64,000 nt of DNA from Cypionkella sp049896245 (GTDB lineage Bacteria > Pseudomonadota > Alphaproteobacteria > Rhodobacterales > Rhodobacteraceae), in the NCBI RefSeq assembly GCF_049896245.1, contig NZ_JAFCTX010000024.1, forward strand, positions 1 to 64,000. Reading direction: 5' to 3'. How positions within the stretch are numbered: the stretch's first letter is position 1; each line of letters starts with the position of its first letter. This document shows positions 50,981-61,372 of this stretch, piece after piece. The translations under genes and the position numbers were made by a program. Under the pieces are notes generated by a model. That model ran no database searches. It saw only the letters and a list, made by a program, of their open reading frames with translations, and was not told the origin of the DNA.

Positions 50981-50999
50981 TGGTCCCGAGTCGGGACCA
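50981..50999. terminator. Bidirectional terminator between the transglycosylase and GNAT genes
   Basis: Perfect 9-bp stem TGGTCCCGA/TCGGGACCA with a single unpaired base at the centre, one base before the GNAT stop. On the minus strand it is followed by TTTTGAATC. Confidence 0.8.
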
Positions 51000-51000
51000 C

Positions 51001-51285
51001 TCAAACCGTGAACACATCCGCCCATTCGGGATGCTTTTTCCGCGTTGCATTCACAAACGGGCAGAGCGGCATGATCTTGAAACCCTCGGCCCGTGCATCC
51101 GCCACGAACTGCGTCAGCATCGCCACCCCCGCGCCAGTGCCGCGAAAGCTTTCCGGCACCGCGGTGTGGTCGGCGATCACCAGCGTCGGCGTGGTGATCG
51201 AATAGGTCATCTCGGCTTCTTCGCCGTTCTGACGGATGTAGTAGCGGCCCTTATGCGCGCCGTGCTCGCGGATAACTTCAGTCAA
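51001..51285 (-). CDS. Short GNAT-family acetyltransferase (TTG start)
   Basis: This is a 94-residue protein of the small GNAT type (COG2388-like): IADHTAVPESFRGTGAGVAMLTQFV is the acetyl-CoA pyrophosphate loop region, and KIMPLCPFVNATRKKHPEWADVF is the characteristic end. The start is judged to be TTG at 51285 (reads L/MTEVIREHG), with GAGG ten bases upstream, because the frame before it is antisense-like and scoB ends within this codon region. It overlaps the scoB stop, so it is translationally coupled to the CoA transferase. The acetyl acceptor is unknown. Confidence 0.75.
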   Translation of the reverse strand: MTEVIREHGAHKGRYYIRQNGEEAEMTYSITTPTLVIADHTAVPESFRGTGAGVAMLTQFVADARAEGFKIMPLCPFVNATRKKHPEWADVFTV

Positions 51286-51904
51286 CGATGGTGCCCTCGG
51301 TTGCGGCGCGCAACTCGGCCTCGGTGACGCCATCGGCGACTTCGACGATCTTGAGGCCGCCGGGGACCACATCTAGCACGCCAAGGTTCGAGATGATGCG
51401 ATCGACCACGGCCTTGCCGGTCAAAGGCAAAGTGCAGGCTTTCAACACTTTGGATTCGCCATGTTTTGAGGTGTGATCCATCACAACCACAACGCGGCCA
51501 ACGCCCGCGACCAGATCCATCGCCCCGCCCATGCCTTTGACCAGCTTGCCGGGGATCATCCAATTCGCCAGATCGCCGTTTTCGGCGACCTCCATTGCGC
51601 CCAAAATCGCCATGGCAATCTTGCCGCCCCGGATCATCGCGAAACTTTGGGCGCTATCGAAATAGGCGGTCTGCGGCAACTCAGTAATGGTCTGCTTGCC
51701 GGCGTTAATCAGATCGGGGTCTTCCTCGCCCTCGTAAGGGAACGGGCCCATGCCCAACATGCCATTTTCCGACTGTAAGGTGACGTTAACACCTTCAGGG
51801 ATATAGTTGGCCACCAGAGTAGGGATGCCGATGCCAAGATTGACATACCAGCCGTCTTGCAACTCGCGCCCTGCGCGTTCGGCCATTTGGTTGCGATCCC
51901 ACAT
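51278..51904 (-). CDS. scoB: 3-oxoacid CoA-transferase subunit B
   Basis: This is a 208-residue beta subunit of succinyl-CoA:3-ketoacid CoA-transferase, which activates acetoacetate with CoA from succinyl-CoA. The catalytic Glu is in LQSENGMLGMGPFP. Further family markers are LGIGIPTLVANYIPEGVNV, AMIRGGKIAMAILGAMEV and MGGAMDLVAGVGRVVVVMDHTSKHG. The start at 51904 (MWDRNQMAERAG) lies one base after scoA ends; the frame open further upstream is inside scoA. The last codons overlap the GNAT gene. Confidence 0.93.
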   Translation of the reverse strand: MWDRNQMAERAGRELQDGWYVNLGIGIPTLVANYIPEGVNVTLQSENGMLGMGPFPYEGEEDPDLINAGKQTITELPQTAYFDSAQSFAMIRGGKIAMAILGAMEVAENGDLANWMIPGKLVKGMGGAMDLVAGVGRVVVVMDHTSKHGESKVLKACTLPLTGKAVVDRIISNLGVLDVVPGGLKIVEVADGVTEAELRAATEGTIVD

Positions 51905-51905
51905 C

Positions 51906-52607
51906 TTAAGCTTCCTTCTTGCGAGTCGTGCGATTCTCGATGCGTTTTTCGTGCTGGCCTTGCACAATGCGGTGCACATAGATGCCCGGCAGGTGGATTG
52001 TGTCGGGGTCCAGCGCGCCCAACGGCACGATTTCTTCGACCTCGACCACGCAAATCTTGCCCGATGTCGCCGCTGGTGGGTTGAAGTTGCGCGCGGTTTT
52101 GCGGAACACAAGATTGCCCGAGGGGTCAGCCTTCCACGCCTTGACGATGGATAGGTCGGCGATGATGCCGGTTTCCAAGATATAGGTCTTGCCGTTGAAG
52201 TCGTGATGTTCTTTGCCATCGGCGATCACGGTGCCAACGCCGGTGGCGGTGTAAAAGCCGGGGATACCCGCACCACCTGCGCGCAGGCGTTCGGCAAGCG
52301 TGCCTTGCGGGTTGAATTCCAATTCGAGTTCGCCCGAAAGATATTGCCGCATGAATTCGGCATTCTCGCCGACGTAAGACGAGATCATTTTCTTGACCTG
52401 CCGGGTTTCCAAAAGCTGGCCAAGCCCGAAACCGTCGACACCCGCGTTGTTTGACGCGATGGTCAAGCCTTTGGTGCCCGCATCGCGGATCGCCGCGATC
52501 AGCAGTTCTGGAATACCGCAGAGGCCGAAACCGCCGCTCGCGATCAACATGCCGTCAAACAGCAAGCCATCCAGCGCCACCGCCGCGTTGGGGTAGATTT
52601 TCTTCAT
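51906..52607 (-). CDS. scoA: 3-oxoacid CoA-transferase subunit A
   Basis: This is a 233-residue alpha subunit. It starts MKKIYPNAAVALDGLLFDGM after a strong GGAGG site. The glycine-rich CoA-binding segment is IASGGFGLCGIPELL. Later come NAGVDGFGLGQLL and the DLSIVKAWKADPSGNLVFRKTARNFNP region, all typical. It forms the heterotetramer with ScoB. The two genes plus the GNAT gene form a three-gene unit whose product serves ketone-body or polyhydroxybutyrate-derived acetoacetate use. Confidence 0.93.
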   Translation of the reverse strand: MKKIYPNAAVALDGLLFDGMLIASGGFGLCGIPELLIAAIRDAGTKGLTIASNNAGVDGFGLGQLLETRQVKKMISSYVGENAEFMRQYLSGELELEFNPQGTLAERLRAGGAGIPGFYTATGVGTVIADGKEHHDFNGKTYILETGIIADLSIVKAWKADPSGNLVFRKTARNFNPPAATSGKICVVEVEEIVPLGALDPDTIHLPGIYVHRIVQGQHEKRIENRTTRKKEA

Positions 52608-52765
52608 CGGGGTCCTCCGCAAACTCTCGCGCGTATAAAAGGCAGGGTTTCAAGTGAAGTCAATCGCTGCAGCGCAGCAGTTTGTTATGGCGAAAGCAGC
52701 GTTCAGCGGCTTTACCCCGCCGCGCAGATGGCTATGGTGCGGCAGATTGCCAAACCCGCAAATCT

Positions 52766-52851
52766 GCCCGCGTGGTGAAATGGTAGACACAGGAGACTTA
52801 AAATCTCTAGGCCGAACGGCCGTGCCGGTTCAACTCCGGCCGCGGGCACCA
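52766..52851 (+). tRNA. tRNA-Leu (anticodon UAA)
   Basis: An 86-nt class II tRNA with acceptor stem GCCCGCG/CGCGGGC, D-arm GGTGAAATGGTAGACAC, anticodon arm GGAGA-CTTAAAA-TCTCT with anticodon TAA, a long variable arm (AGGCCGAACGGCCGT) and a TpsiC arm GCCGGTTCAACTCCGGC. An encoded CCA closes the gene. Leu(UAA) reads UUA and UUG codons. Confidence 0.97.
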
Positions 52852-53253
52852 ATAAAGAAAAGTGGTTGTGGTTTTCATGCCATGTGTTGGATTTGGACAG
52901 GCGACCAGATGGCTTCCAGTGAAGCAGGTTTCACATACTTGAAGACTCGCAGGAATATGAAACGTGAGGGGACAGTTTGTTCGTTGTCGCGATCAAGTCC
53001 CGTGGCGTGGTATAGCTGATCAAGCAGGCCCCGCCCGACATGGCGGTGACCTTCACGGCCAGCTACACCGCGCCCGGGGACAGGGTCCGAACCTGAGTTG
53101 CCAACTTGAATAAAGCGATATTGCGGTTGAGCACCGGGGTTCGGACTGTTGCCGATGAGGCTGACTTCCCGCAGAATACCCGCCATACTCGGGCAGTAGT
53201 CGGATCTGCTTAGATTCTGTCTGGACGATGACCATCAGTTTAGGAGAGGCAGG
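52852..53253. other. Gene-free region downstream of tRNA-Leu
   Basis: About 400 bp without a convincing gene. A short minus-strand frame and a plus-strand frame beginning inside the region have no recognisable features and no ribosome sites. The composition is less GC-rich near 52860-52990 (AAATATGAAACGTGAGG) than around it, which could mark a degraded insertion next to the tRNA. No integrase, attachment-site duplicate or repeat was found. The last 40 bp carry the AGGAGAGGCAGG ribosome site of the next gene. Confidence 0.4.
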
Positions 53254-54116
53254 ATGCGATTTCACACGCCAAAGAGCTTTGAACAGGCGGTCGCGATTGC
53301 GGCAGGCACGACGGGGCGGACACGGTTTCTTGCGGGCGGGACGGATGTTCTGGTCCAGTTGCGCGCGGCAATCGTCACGCCGGATGATCTGATTGATCTC
53401 AAACATATTCCCGGCGTTAAGGACATAACCCGCACCGCCGAAGGTGGCTGGCGGATCGGCATCGCGGTGTCGGGGGCGGAACTGGGGCGACACGCTGGGG
53501 TCTGCGCTGACTGGCCGGGCGTGGTGGAGGGGATGCAACTGGTCGGCTCGACGCAAGTGCAGGGCCGCGCCACGCTCGCGGGCAATCTTTGCAACGGCTC
53601 GCCCGCTGCTGATAGTGTGCCGGGGATGATGGCTGCGGGCGCTATGGTGTCGGTCATCGGGCCGCAGGGCAGCCGCGAGGTGGCGGTCGAGGATATTCCC
53701 GCAGGCCCCAGCCGCACCACCCTGCAACCGGGCGAGGTGATCACCGCGATCACGCTGCCTGCGCGCGGGGCGCAGGGCGGCGACGCCTATCTGCGCTTCA
53801 TCCCACGCACCGAGATGGATATTGCCGTGGTCGGCGTGGCGGTGAATCTGCGCCGCGATGGCACGCGGATCACCGAGGCGCGGATTGCCTTGGGGGCGGT
53901 GGCGCCGAAGATCCTGCTGGTGCCAGCGGCAGCACAGGCAATCATCGGCAGCTCGCTGGACGACGCGGCTTTGGCCGCCCTTTCTGCCGCTTCGATTGCC
54001 GCCAGCACCCCGATTTCCGACAAACGCGGCACCGCCACCTTCCGCAAAGACATCGTCGGCGTGCTGGTGCAACGCGCCGCGCGCATTGCCTACGCCCGCG
54101 CAGAAGGAGCCTCAGC

Positions 54117-54120
<4 letters not shown>
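53254..54120 (+). CDS. Molybdenum hydroxylase FAD-binding subunit (CoxM-like)
   Basis: This is a 288-residue FAD subunit of a xanthine-dehydrogenase-family enzyme. The FAD-binding motifs are FLAGGTDVLVQLR and GSTQVQGRATLAGNLCNGSPAADSVP. The C-terminal domain has RKDIVGVLVQRAARIAY. It passes electrons from the [2Fe-2S] subunit. It begins the operon after AGGAGAGGCAGG, and overlaps the iron-sulfur gene by four bases. The order medium-small-large follows the CoxMSL pattern. Confidence 0.92.
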
Positions 54121-54595
<475 letters not shown>

Positions 54596-54596
<1 letters not shown>

Positions 54597-56848
54597 TGCC
54601 GAAGGATGATTTGAAAACCGCCTATCGTCTGGTTGGCACCCGCCCCAATCGCCCCGATGGCTTGGACAAAGTGACTGGGCGCGCGCGCTATGGGGCTGAC
54701 ATTTCCGCCCCCGGCATGCTGCATGCCGCCGTGGTGCGATCCCCGCATGCGCATGCCCGGATCATCCGCATTGATGCCTCGAAAGCGCTGGCGCTGGAGG
54801 GTGTGAAGGCGGTGATCACGCGCGCCGATTTTCCCACCGGGCTGACCGGAGAAGATTGGAACCTGCAGGAAAACACCCTTGCGGGCGATGTGGCGCTTTA
54901 TGACGGCCATGCGGTCGCGGCGGTGGCGGCGACTTCGAAACTGCTGGCGCAGGATGCGGCGCGGCTGGTTGAGGTTGAATATGAGGTGCTGCCGCATGTC
55001 ATCGACGTGGATGCGGCGATGCAGCCCGATGCGCCGGTCATTCGCGCAGGCACCGCTGATTATTCGGTGCCAGAAGGCATGCATCCGAATGTGGTGAAAT
55101 ACATCGAGTTTGGCCATGGCGATCTGGAGGCAGGCTTTGCCGCAGCCGATCTGGTGCGCGCGCAAAGCTACAAGACCGAAGCCACCCATCAGGGCTATAT
55201 CGAGCCGCATGCTTGCCTTGGCCAGATGGGCGAGGATGGCAAGGGTGAGATGTGGGTCTGCACTCAAGGCCAATGGTATATCCGCCGGATGTGTTCGGCG
55301 GTGCTGGGCACCGAGGCATCGCAACTACGGGTGACGCCTTCAGAAATTGGCGGCGGCTTTGGCGGCAAGACCACGATCTTTATGGAGCCTCTGGCGCTGG
55401 CTTTGTCGCGCAAGGCCGGGGGCCGTCCGGTCAAGCTGGTGATGAGCCGTGCGGAAGTTTTGCGCGCCACCGGGCCGACGGCTTCGGCCTCGATGGATGT
55501 GAAGATGGGCATGAAGGCCGATGGCACGATCACCGCCGCTTCGGTGAACTTCCGCATGCAGGGCGGGGCGTTTATCGGATCGTCGCCAGTGGGTGAGGCT
55601 TTATCGTGCGCTTTGGCCTGTTACACCGTGCCTGCGGTGTTTCACCAAGGCTATGAGGTTCTGGCCAACCGCCCCAAGGCCGCCGCGTACCGCGCGCCCG
55701 GATCGCCGATGGCGGCGTTTGCGGTTGAAAGCTTGCTGGATGAGATGTGCCATGAGTTGGGGCTTGATCCGCTGGCTGTGCGCCTGAAAAACGCCGCGCG
55801 GGAAGGGGCGAAAGCGAGCTATGGCCCAACCTACAACCGCATAGGTCTGGTTGAGACGCTTGAGGCGACGATGGCGCATGCTAATCTGAAGGTGCCGCTT
55901 GGCCCCAATCAGGGGCGCGGCTCGGCGGCGGGGTTCTGGTTCAACCATGGTGGCGAAACCTCAGTTTCCTTGGCGATTGGTGAAGATGGCACGGTGACGG
56001 TGTCGGTCGGCACGCCCGACGTTGGCGGCAGTCGGGCCTCGCTGGGGATGATGACGGCAGAGACGCTCGGCATCGCTTACGAGTCGGTGCGGGTGAATAT
56101 CGTGGAAACCGGCGCTTTGGGCGTGAACGAGCCCACGCATGGCAGTCGCGCCACCTTTGCCAGCGGTTTGGCGGCGGTCGAGGCTGCCAAGCAGGCGATT
56201 GCCCAGATGTGCGCCCGCGCCGCCGCCGAATGGGGCATTGACGCCGAAGCTGTCGAATGGCTTGACGGTGCGGCGATCCCCGCTGGCCCGAACGCCGGAA
56301 AGTTCCCGCCGATGTCCATCGCCGAAATTGCCGCCAAGATGGGCAGCACCGGGGGGCCGATCTCGGGCCACCATGAAGTGACTGCGGGCGGGGTCGGGGC
56401 CAGCTTTGGTGCGCATGTGGTGGATGTCGAAGTTGATCCCGAAACCGGGCGCACCACGGTTTTGCGCTATCTGGTGGTGCAGGATGCGGGCCGCGCGATC
56501 CACCCGGCCTATGTCGAGGGGCAGTATCAGGGCGGTGCGGTGCAGGGCATCGGCTGGGCGCTGAACGAGGAATATGTTTACGGCGCGGATGGCCGTCTGC
56601 AAAATGCGGTGTTTCTGGACTACCGAATTCCGGTCGCGTCTGACCTGCCGATGATCGACACGGTGATTGTCGAGGTGCCGAACCCCGGCCATCCTTACGG
56701 GGTGCGCGGCGTTGGCGAAACCGGCATCACCCCGCCGCTGCCCGCGCTGGCCAATGCGATTGCCGCAGCCACCGGGGCGCGGTTGCGCAGCCTGCCGATG
56801 TCACCGCCGAAGGTTCTGGCGGCGATCAAGGCAAGGTCGCATGGTTGA
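54596..56848 (+). CDS. Molybdenum hydroxylase large subunit (CoxL/XdhB-like)
   Basis: This 750-residue molybdopterin-cytosine-dinucleotide subunit catalyses hydroxylation. It starts PDGLDKVTGRARYGADIS, with GGGFGGKTTIFMEPLALALSRK, AYRAPGSPMAAFAVESLLDEM and the catalytic Glu in VRGVGETGITPPLPALANAIAAATG. The loop AYRAPGSP replaces the AYxCSFR of CO dehydrogenases, so it is not a CO dehydrogenase. Isoquinoline, nicotinate or aromatic-CoA-type substrates are possible, but the specificity is unknown. It overlaps the MoaD-like gene by eight bases. Confidence 0.93.
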
Positions 56849-57083
56849 GATCAACCTCTGGTCTGGCTTGCGCAGATTCGCGGGGGATCAGACGGTGATT
56901 TCTGTCAAGGGTGATACCGTCAGGGGGATTCTGGATGCGCTGGTCAAGGCGCATCCGGCTCTGCTGCCGGTGATCAAGGCGGGGGTTTCGGTGTCGGTGA
57001 ATGGTCAAATTGTTACCAACATGTCCGCCGCTATTGGTCCCTTGGACGAGGTCTATCTGATTCAGCGCATTAAGGGCGGCTAA
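56841..57083 (+). CDS. MoaD/ThiS-like small sulfur-carrier protein
   Basis: This 80-residue protein has the ubiquitin-like beta-grasp of MoaD/ThiS: MVEINLWSGLRRFAGDQTV, GVSVSVNGQIVTNMSAAIGPLDEVYLIQRIKGG. It ends in Gly-Gly, the conserved C-terminus that carries a thiocarboxylate in MoaD. MoaD makes the dithiolene of molybdopterin, so encoding one with the hydroxylase suggests a dedicated cofactor supply or a sulfur donor for this enzyme. No MoaE or MoeB is adjacent. The ATG at 56841 lies inside the large-subunit gene. About 280 bp after it hold nothing recognisable. Confidence 0.85.
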   Translation: MVEINLWSGLRRFAGDQTVISVKGDTVRGILDALVKAHPALLPVIKAGVSVSVNGQIVTNMSAAIGPLDEVYLIQRIKGG

Positions 57084-57361
57084 GCGATATTTGAGGGTGG
57101 GATTAATCTGCGCCCGAATAAGCAGTCATCTTCAGAGATCCCAAAGAACCGCCGCTGAGCCTTGCCCCCAATCCGCCGTCCGGGCGCGCAAAAGCCGCAG
57201 ATAGCGGCGGGCGGAGTTGCGGTTGAGACCGCTGACACCAGTGCGGGATGAGCGCGCGCGCGACCTTCTGTGAAACACGCCAAACCAAAGGCTTCAAGCC
57301 GCAAGACCGAACGGTCGTGAAGGGTCAGGTCAAGTCGGGGCCAATTACAGGGAAAACTGTT

Positions 57362-57823
57362 TCAGAACAATTCTTTGACCGCTTCCATCGCCACATAGGT
57401 CGAGGTGGACGCCACATGCGGCAGCGCCGAGATGCGCTCTGCCAGAACGCGGCGGTAATCTTGAATATCGGTGGTGCGGACTTTCAGCAGGTAATCGAAG
57501 CGGCTGGCGATCATATGCGCCTGTTCGACCTCTGGCACCGCCAGCACGGCCTTGTTGAAGGCTTGCAAAGCGGCTTCGCGGGTGTCCGATAGGCGCACCT
57601 CGACAAAGGCGACGTGGGCTTGGCCCATGCGGATCGGGTCGAGATTGGCACGGTAGCCGGTGATCACGCCGCCGTCTTCCAGCCGTTTCATCCGGGCTTG
57701 GGTGGGCGATTTCGACAGACCGATGCGGCGGCCGAGTTCGGTGGCGCTGATCCGGCCATCCATGCTGAGTTCGCGCAGGATGGCATGGTCGAAACGGTCA
57801 AGCGCGGCTCGGTCGATTGGCAT
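57362..57823 (-). CDS. putR: Lrp/AsnC-family regulator, probably PutR
   Basis: This 153-residue regulator has an N-terminal winged HTH (DRFDHAILRELSMDGRISATELGRRIGLSKSPTQARMKRLEDGGVI) and a C-terminal RAM ligand domain (VAFVEVRLSDTREAALQAF, then VEQAHMIASRFDYLLKVRTTDIQDYR). It is divergent from putA with a 105-bp gap, exactly as PutR is placed in alphaproteobacteria. It should activate putA with proline as the inducer. A TATAAT (57866-57871) lies in the shared gap. Confidence 0.9.
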   Translation of the reverse strand: MPIDRAALDRFDHAILRELSMDGRISATELGRRIGLSKSPTQARMKRLEDGGVITGYRANLDPIRMGQAHVAFVEVRLSDTREAALQAFNKAVLAVPEVEQAHMIASRFDYLLKVRTTDIQDYRRVLAERISALPHVASTSTYVAMEAVKELF

Positions 57824-57928
57824 GGCGCGGTGATCCTTTTGCGGCGTTTCGGCTGCGTTTTAGTATATAATGAGGGAAACAGCCTGTCAAACCTGCGCTA
57901 TCATGGGCAAAATATTTAGGGGGCTGAT

Positions 57929-60900
57929 ATGAGCGATGCGTGGGCTGTAATTGAGCGTGATTCTCTGCGGGGTGAGGTGGCTTTAGTAGCCGCATTGATC
58001 GCCGAGGCGGGGATGGACGGCGCTCAGCGCGCGCGGGTGACGGCTTTGGGCGCGGATTTCGTGCGCCGAATCAGGGGCTCGGCCAAGCCGGGGCTGATGG
58101 AGGTTTTCCTCGCCGAATACGGGCTTTCCACCGATGAGGGCATAGCACTCATGTGTCTGGCCGAGGCGCTGCTGCGGGTGCCGGATGCCGAAACCATGGA
58201 TGCTTTGATCGAGGATAAGATCGCGCCGAGCGATTGGGGGCGGCATCTGGGCAAATCGGTGTCGTCGCTGGTGAATGCATCGACTTGGGCGTTGATGCTG
58301 ACCGGCAAGGTGCTGGATGAGCGCGAGCCGGGGGTGGTCGGCCATCTGAAAGCGGCGGTGAAACGCTTGGGCGAGCCGGTGATCAGGGGGGCTGTGACGC
58401 GGGCGATGAAAGAGATGGGGCGCAACTTTGTGTTGGGCGAAACCATTGAAAAGGCGATGAAGCGCGCGACTGTGCTGGAAGGGCAGGGCTATACTTACAG
58501 CTATGATATGCTGGGCGAGGCGGCGCGGACGGAAAGCGACGCGCGGCGCTATCATCTGTCGTATTCGGCGGCGATCACTTCGATTGCGAAGGCGGCGGTG
58601 ACGGGGGATATTCGGACCAATCCCGGCATTTCGGTGAAACTGTCAGCACTGCATCCCCGCTATGAGGTCGCCAAGCGGGCGCGGGTGTTGGAGGAATTGG
58701 TGCCGCGGGTGCGCGCTTTGGCGGGTCTGGCGAAGGCGGCGGGGCTGGGCTTTAACATCGACGCCGAGGAAGCGGATCGGCTGGCACTGTCGCTGGAGGT
58801 GATCGAGGCGGTTCTCAGCGATCCGGCTTTGCGCGGTTGGGATGGTTTTGGCGTGGTGGTGCAGGCCTATGGGCGGCGCGCCGGGGCGGTGATTGACTGG
58901 CTTTATGCGCTGTCGCAGCGCTTGGATCGCCGCATCATGGTGCGGCTGGTCAAGGGTGCCTATTGGGACGCCGAGGTGAAACGGGCGCAGGTTTTGGGGC
59001 TGGAGTCGTTCCCGGTGTTCACCCGCAAACAAGCAACGGATGTCAGCTATATTGCCAATGCGCGCAAGCTGCTGGGCATGACCGACCGAATTTATCCGCA
59101 GTTCGCCACCCACAACGCCCATACGGTGGCGGCTATCCTCGATATGGCGACGGATAAAAAATCATTTGAATTCCAACGCTTGCATGGCATGGGCGAGCGG
59201 CTGCACGATATTGTGCTGATCGATAATGCCACCCACTGCCGGATTTATGCACCTGTCGGGGCGCATCGCGATTTGCTGGCTTACCTCGTGCGGCGGTTGT
59301 TGGAAAACGGCGCGAACTCCAGTTTTGTGAACCAGATTGTGAATGAGGAGGTCAGCCCGGAAACCGTGGCGGCTTGCCCGATTTCGGCGATGGAGGTGAT
59401 GGCTCCGGTGCCATCCCCGGCGATTGCGACCGGGCCGGGGCTGTTTGGGCAGCGCAGGAACGCCAAGGGCTGGGATTTGACCGATGCGGGCGATCTCGCG
59501 GCAATTGCGGCGGCACGGGGGCCATTTGAGGCGACATTGTTTGAGGCGCGGCCGATGCTCGCGGGGCATGGTGTCGGTGGCTTGCGGCAAGAGGTGCGCA
59601 ATCCGGCGAGTGGGGCGCTGGTCGGGCATGTTCTGAGCGCGTCAGAGGCGGATGTGGACACGGCTTTGCGTCTGGCGGAGCCTTGGGCGGCGGATGCTGC
59701 AACCCGCGCGACCGTGTTGCGGCGGGCGGCGGACCTGTATGAGGCGGACTATGGCGCGATCTTTGCGCTGCTGGCGCGCGAGGCGGGAAAATCCTTGGCC
59801 GATGCGGTGTCAGAACTGCGCGAAGCGGTTGATTTTCTGCGCTATTATGCCGATGGTGCCACAGGGCTGACTGCCCCCGCGCGCGGGGTTTTTGCCTGCA
59901 TCAGCCCGTGGAATTTCCCGCTGGCGATTTTCTCGGGGCAGATTGGCGCGGCATTGGCGGCTGGCAACGCGGTCTTGGCCAAACCGGCACCGCAGACACC
60001 CCTTATCGCTGCGCGGGCGGTAGAGTTGTTACGGAAAGCTGGCGTGCCTGAAACGGCGTTGCAACTGTTGCCGGGCGATGGCGCGATGGGAGGGATGGTA
60101 ACGTCTGATCCGCGCATCAAAGGTGTGGCTTTCACGGGATCGACCGAAACTGCGCTGAAAATCCGCCGCTCGATGACTGAATTTCTTGACCCGACAGCGC
60201 CGCTGATCGCGGAAACCGGCGGGCTGAACGCGATGCTGGTGGATTCAACGGCGCTGCCGGAACAGGCGGTGCGCGATATTCTTGCCTCCAGCTTCCAATC
60301 GGCGGGGCAACGCTGTTCGGCCCTGCGCTGCCTCTATGTGCAGGAAGACGTGGCGCATGTGGTGCAGGAAATGCTGTTCGGCGCCATGGACGAGTTGACC
60401 TTGGGTGATCCGCTGGATTTGGCCACCGATGTCGGCCCGGTGATTGATGCGACAGCGCAGGGCGGCATCCGTGACTATATCGCGGTGGCGCGGGCGGAAG
60501 GCCGGGTGTTGCGCGAAATGACCGCCCCGGTGCAGGGCACGTTTATCGCCCCCACGGTGATCAAAGTGCCGGGGATCGCCGCGATGCCGCGCGAGATTTT
60601 CGGCCCGGTGCTGCATATCGCCACCTTCAAGGCGGGTGAGGTGGATCAGGTCGTGCAAGCGGTCAATGCCACCGGCTACGGACTGACTTTTGGGCTGCAC
60701 ACCCGGATTGATGATCGGGTGCAGGCGGTGACCGAGGCGCTGCATGTCGGCAACCTTTACGTTAACCGCAACCAGATTGGCGCGGTGGTCGGCAGTCAAC
60801 CCTTTGGTGGTGAGGGGCTTTCCGGCACCGGGCCGAAAGCCGGTGGGCCGGAATATCTGCATCGCTTCACGGTGACGGCGGCTGCGGCGTCCACCGGGAC

Positions 60901-61357
60901 AAGCCCGGATTTGCCCGAGGCTGAGGTCGCCAAGGCGCTGCAAAATCTGCCCACACCACAGAACGCAGCCCATGCGCGGGTGTTGCCGGGGCCGACCGGC
61001 GAGTCAAACCGGCTGACCGCCAGCCCGCGCGCGCCGCTGTTGTGCCTTGGGCCGGGGCCGCAGGCGGCTGAAGCGCAGGCGCAAGCGATCCGGGCTTTGG
61101 GCGGCCAAGCGGTGCTGGCCGACGGCCTCGCGCCGCTGGCGCTGACCCGGCTGCGGGGGTTTTCCGGTGCTCTATGGTGGGGCGATGCAGCGCAGGGCCG
61201 GGCAAGGGCGCAGGCCTTGGCCGCGCGTAAGGGGCCAATTCTGCCGCTGATTGGCGATATGCCGGATGTGGCCCATGTGATGCTGGAGCGGCATGTCTGC
61301 ATCGACACCACAGCTTCGGGCGGCAATGCGCAACTGCTGGCGGAAGTCTCTGGCTGA
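57929..61357 (+). CDS. putA: Bifunctional proline dehydrogenase / P5C dehydrogenase PutA
   Basis: This 1142-residue enzyme oxidises proline to glutamate in two channelled steps. The FAD-dependent PRODH domain (about 130-460) has SYDMLGEAARTESDARRYH, SVKLSALHPRYE, NIDAEEADRLALSLEV and RLVKGAYWDAEVKRAQ. The ALDH domain (about 545-1000) has ISPWNFPLAIFSGQIGAALAAGN, the base Glu in LIAETGGLNAM and catalytic Cys in AGQRCSALRCLY. A C-terminal domain of about 140 residues follows. No ribbon-helix-helix DNA-binding domain is present, so it does not autoregulate; the adjacent PutR-like gene is expected to. TTAGGGGGC precedes the start. Confidence 0.97.
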   Translation: MSDAWAVIERDSLRGEVALVAALIAEAGMDGAQRARVTALGADFVRRIRGSAKPGLMEVFLAEYGLSTDEGIALMCLAEALLRVPDAETMDALIEDKIAPSDWGRHLGKSVSSLVNASTWALMLTGKVLDEREPGVVGHLKAAVKRLGEPVIRGAVTRAMKEMGRNFVLGETIEKAMKRATVLEGQGYTYSYDMLGEAARTESDARRYHLSYSAAITSIAKAAVTGDIRTNPGISVKLSALHPRYEVAKRARVLEELVPRVRALAGLAKAAGLGFNIDAEEADRLALSLEVIEAVLSDPALRGWDGFGVVVQAYGRRAGAVIDWLYALSQRLDRRIMVRLVKGAYWDAEVKRAQVLGLESFPVFTRKQATDVSYIANARKLLGMTDRIYPQFATHNAHTVAAILDMATDKKSFEFQRLHGMGERLHDIVLIDNATHCRIYAPVGAHRDLLAYLVRRLLENGANSSFVNQIVNEEVSPETVAACPISAMEVMAPVPSPAIATGPGLFGQRRNAKGWDLTDAGDLAAIAAARGPFEATLFEARPMLAGHGVGGLRQEVRNPASGALVGHVLSASEADVDTALRLAEPWAADAATRATVLRRAADLYEADYGAIFALLAREAGKSLADAVSELREAVDFLRYYADGATGLTAPARGVFACISPWNFPLAIFSGQIGAALAAGNAVLAKPAPQTPLIAARAVELLRKAGVPETALQLLPGDGAMGGMVTSDPRIKGVAFTGSTETALKIRRSMTEFLDPTAPLIAETGGLNAMLVDSTALPEQAVRDILASSFQSAGQRCSALRCLYVQEDVAHVVQEMLFGAMDELTLGDPLDLATDVGPVIDATAQGGIRDYIAVARAEGRVLREMTAPVQGTFIAPTVIKVPGIAAMPREIFGPVLHIATFKAGEVDQVVQAVNATGYGLTFGLHTRIDDRVQAVTEALHVGNLYVNRNQIGAVVGSQPFGGEGLSGTGPKAGGPEYLHRFTVTAAAASTGTSPDLPEAEVAKALQNLPTPQNAAHARVLPGPTGESNRLTASPRAPLLCLGPGPQAAEAQAQAIRALGGQAVLADGLAPLALTRLRGFSGALWWGDAAQGRARAQALAARKGPILPLIGDMPDVAHVMLERHVCIDTTASGGNAQLLAEVSG

Positions 61358-61372
61358 GCTTTCGCTTTGGTC

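Noticed and set aside
52875..53186. Minus-strand 103-residue frame after tRNA-Leu
   Set aside because: No recognisable domain or ribosome site, and it overlaps the leader of the hydroxylase operon.
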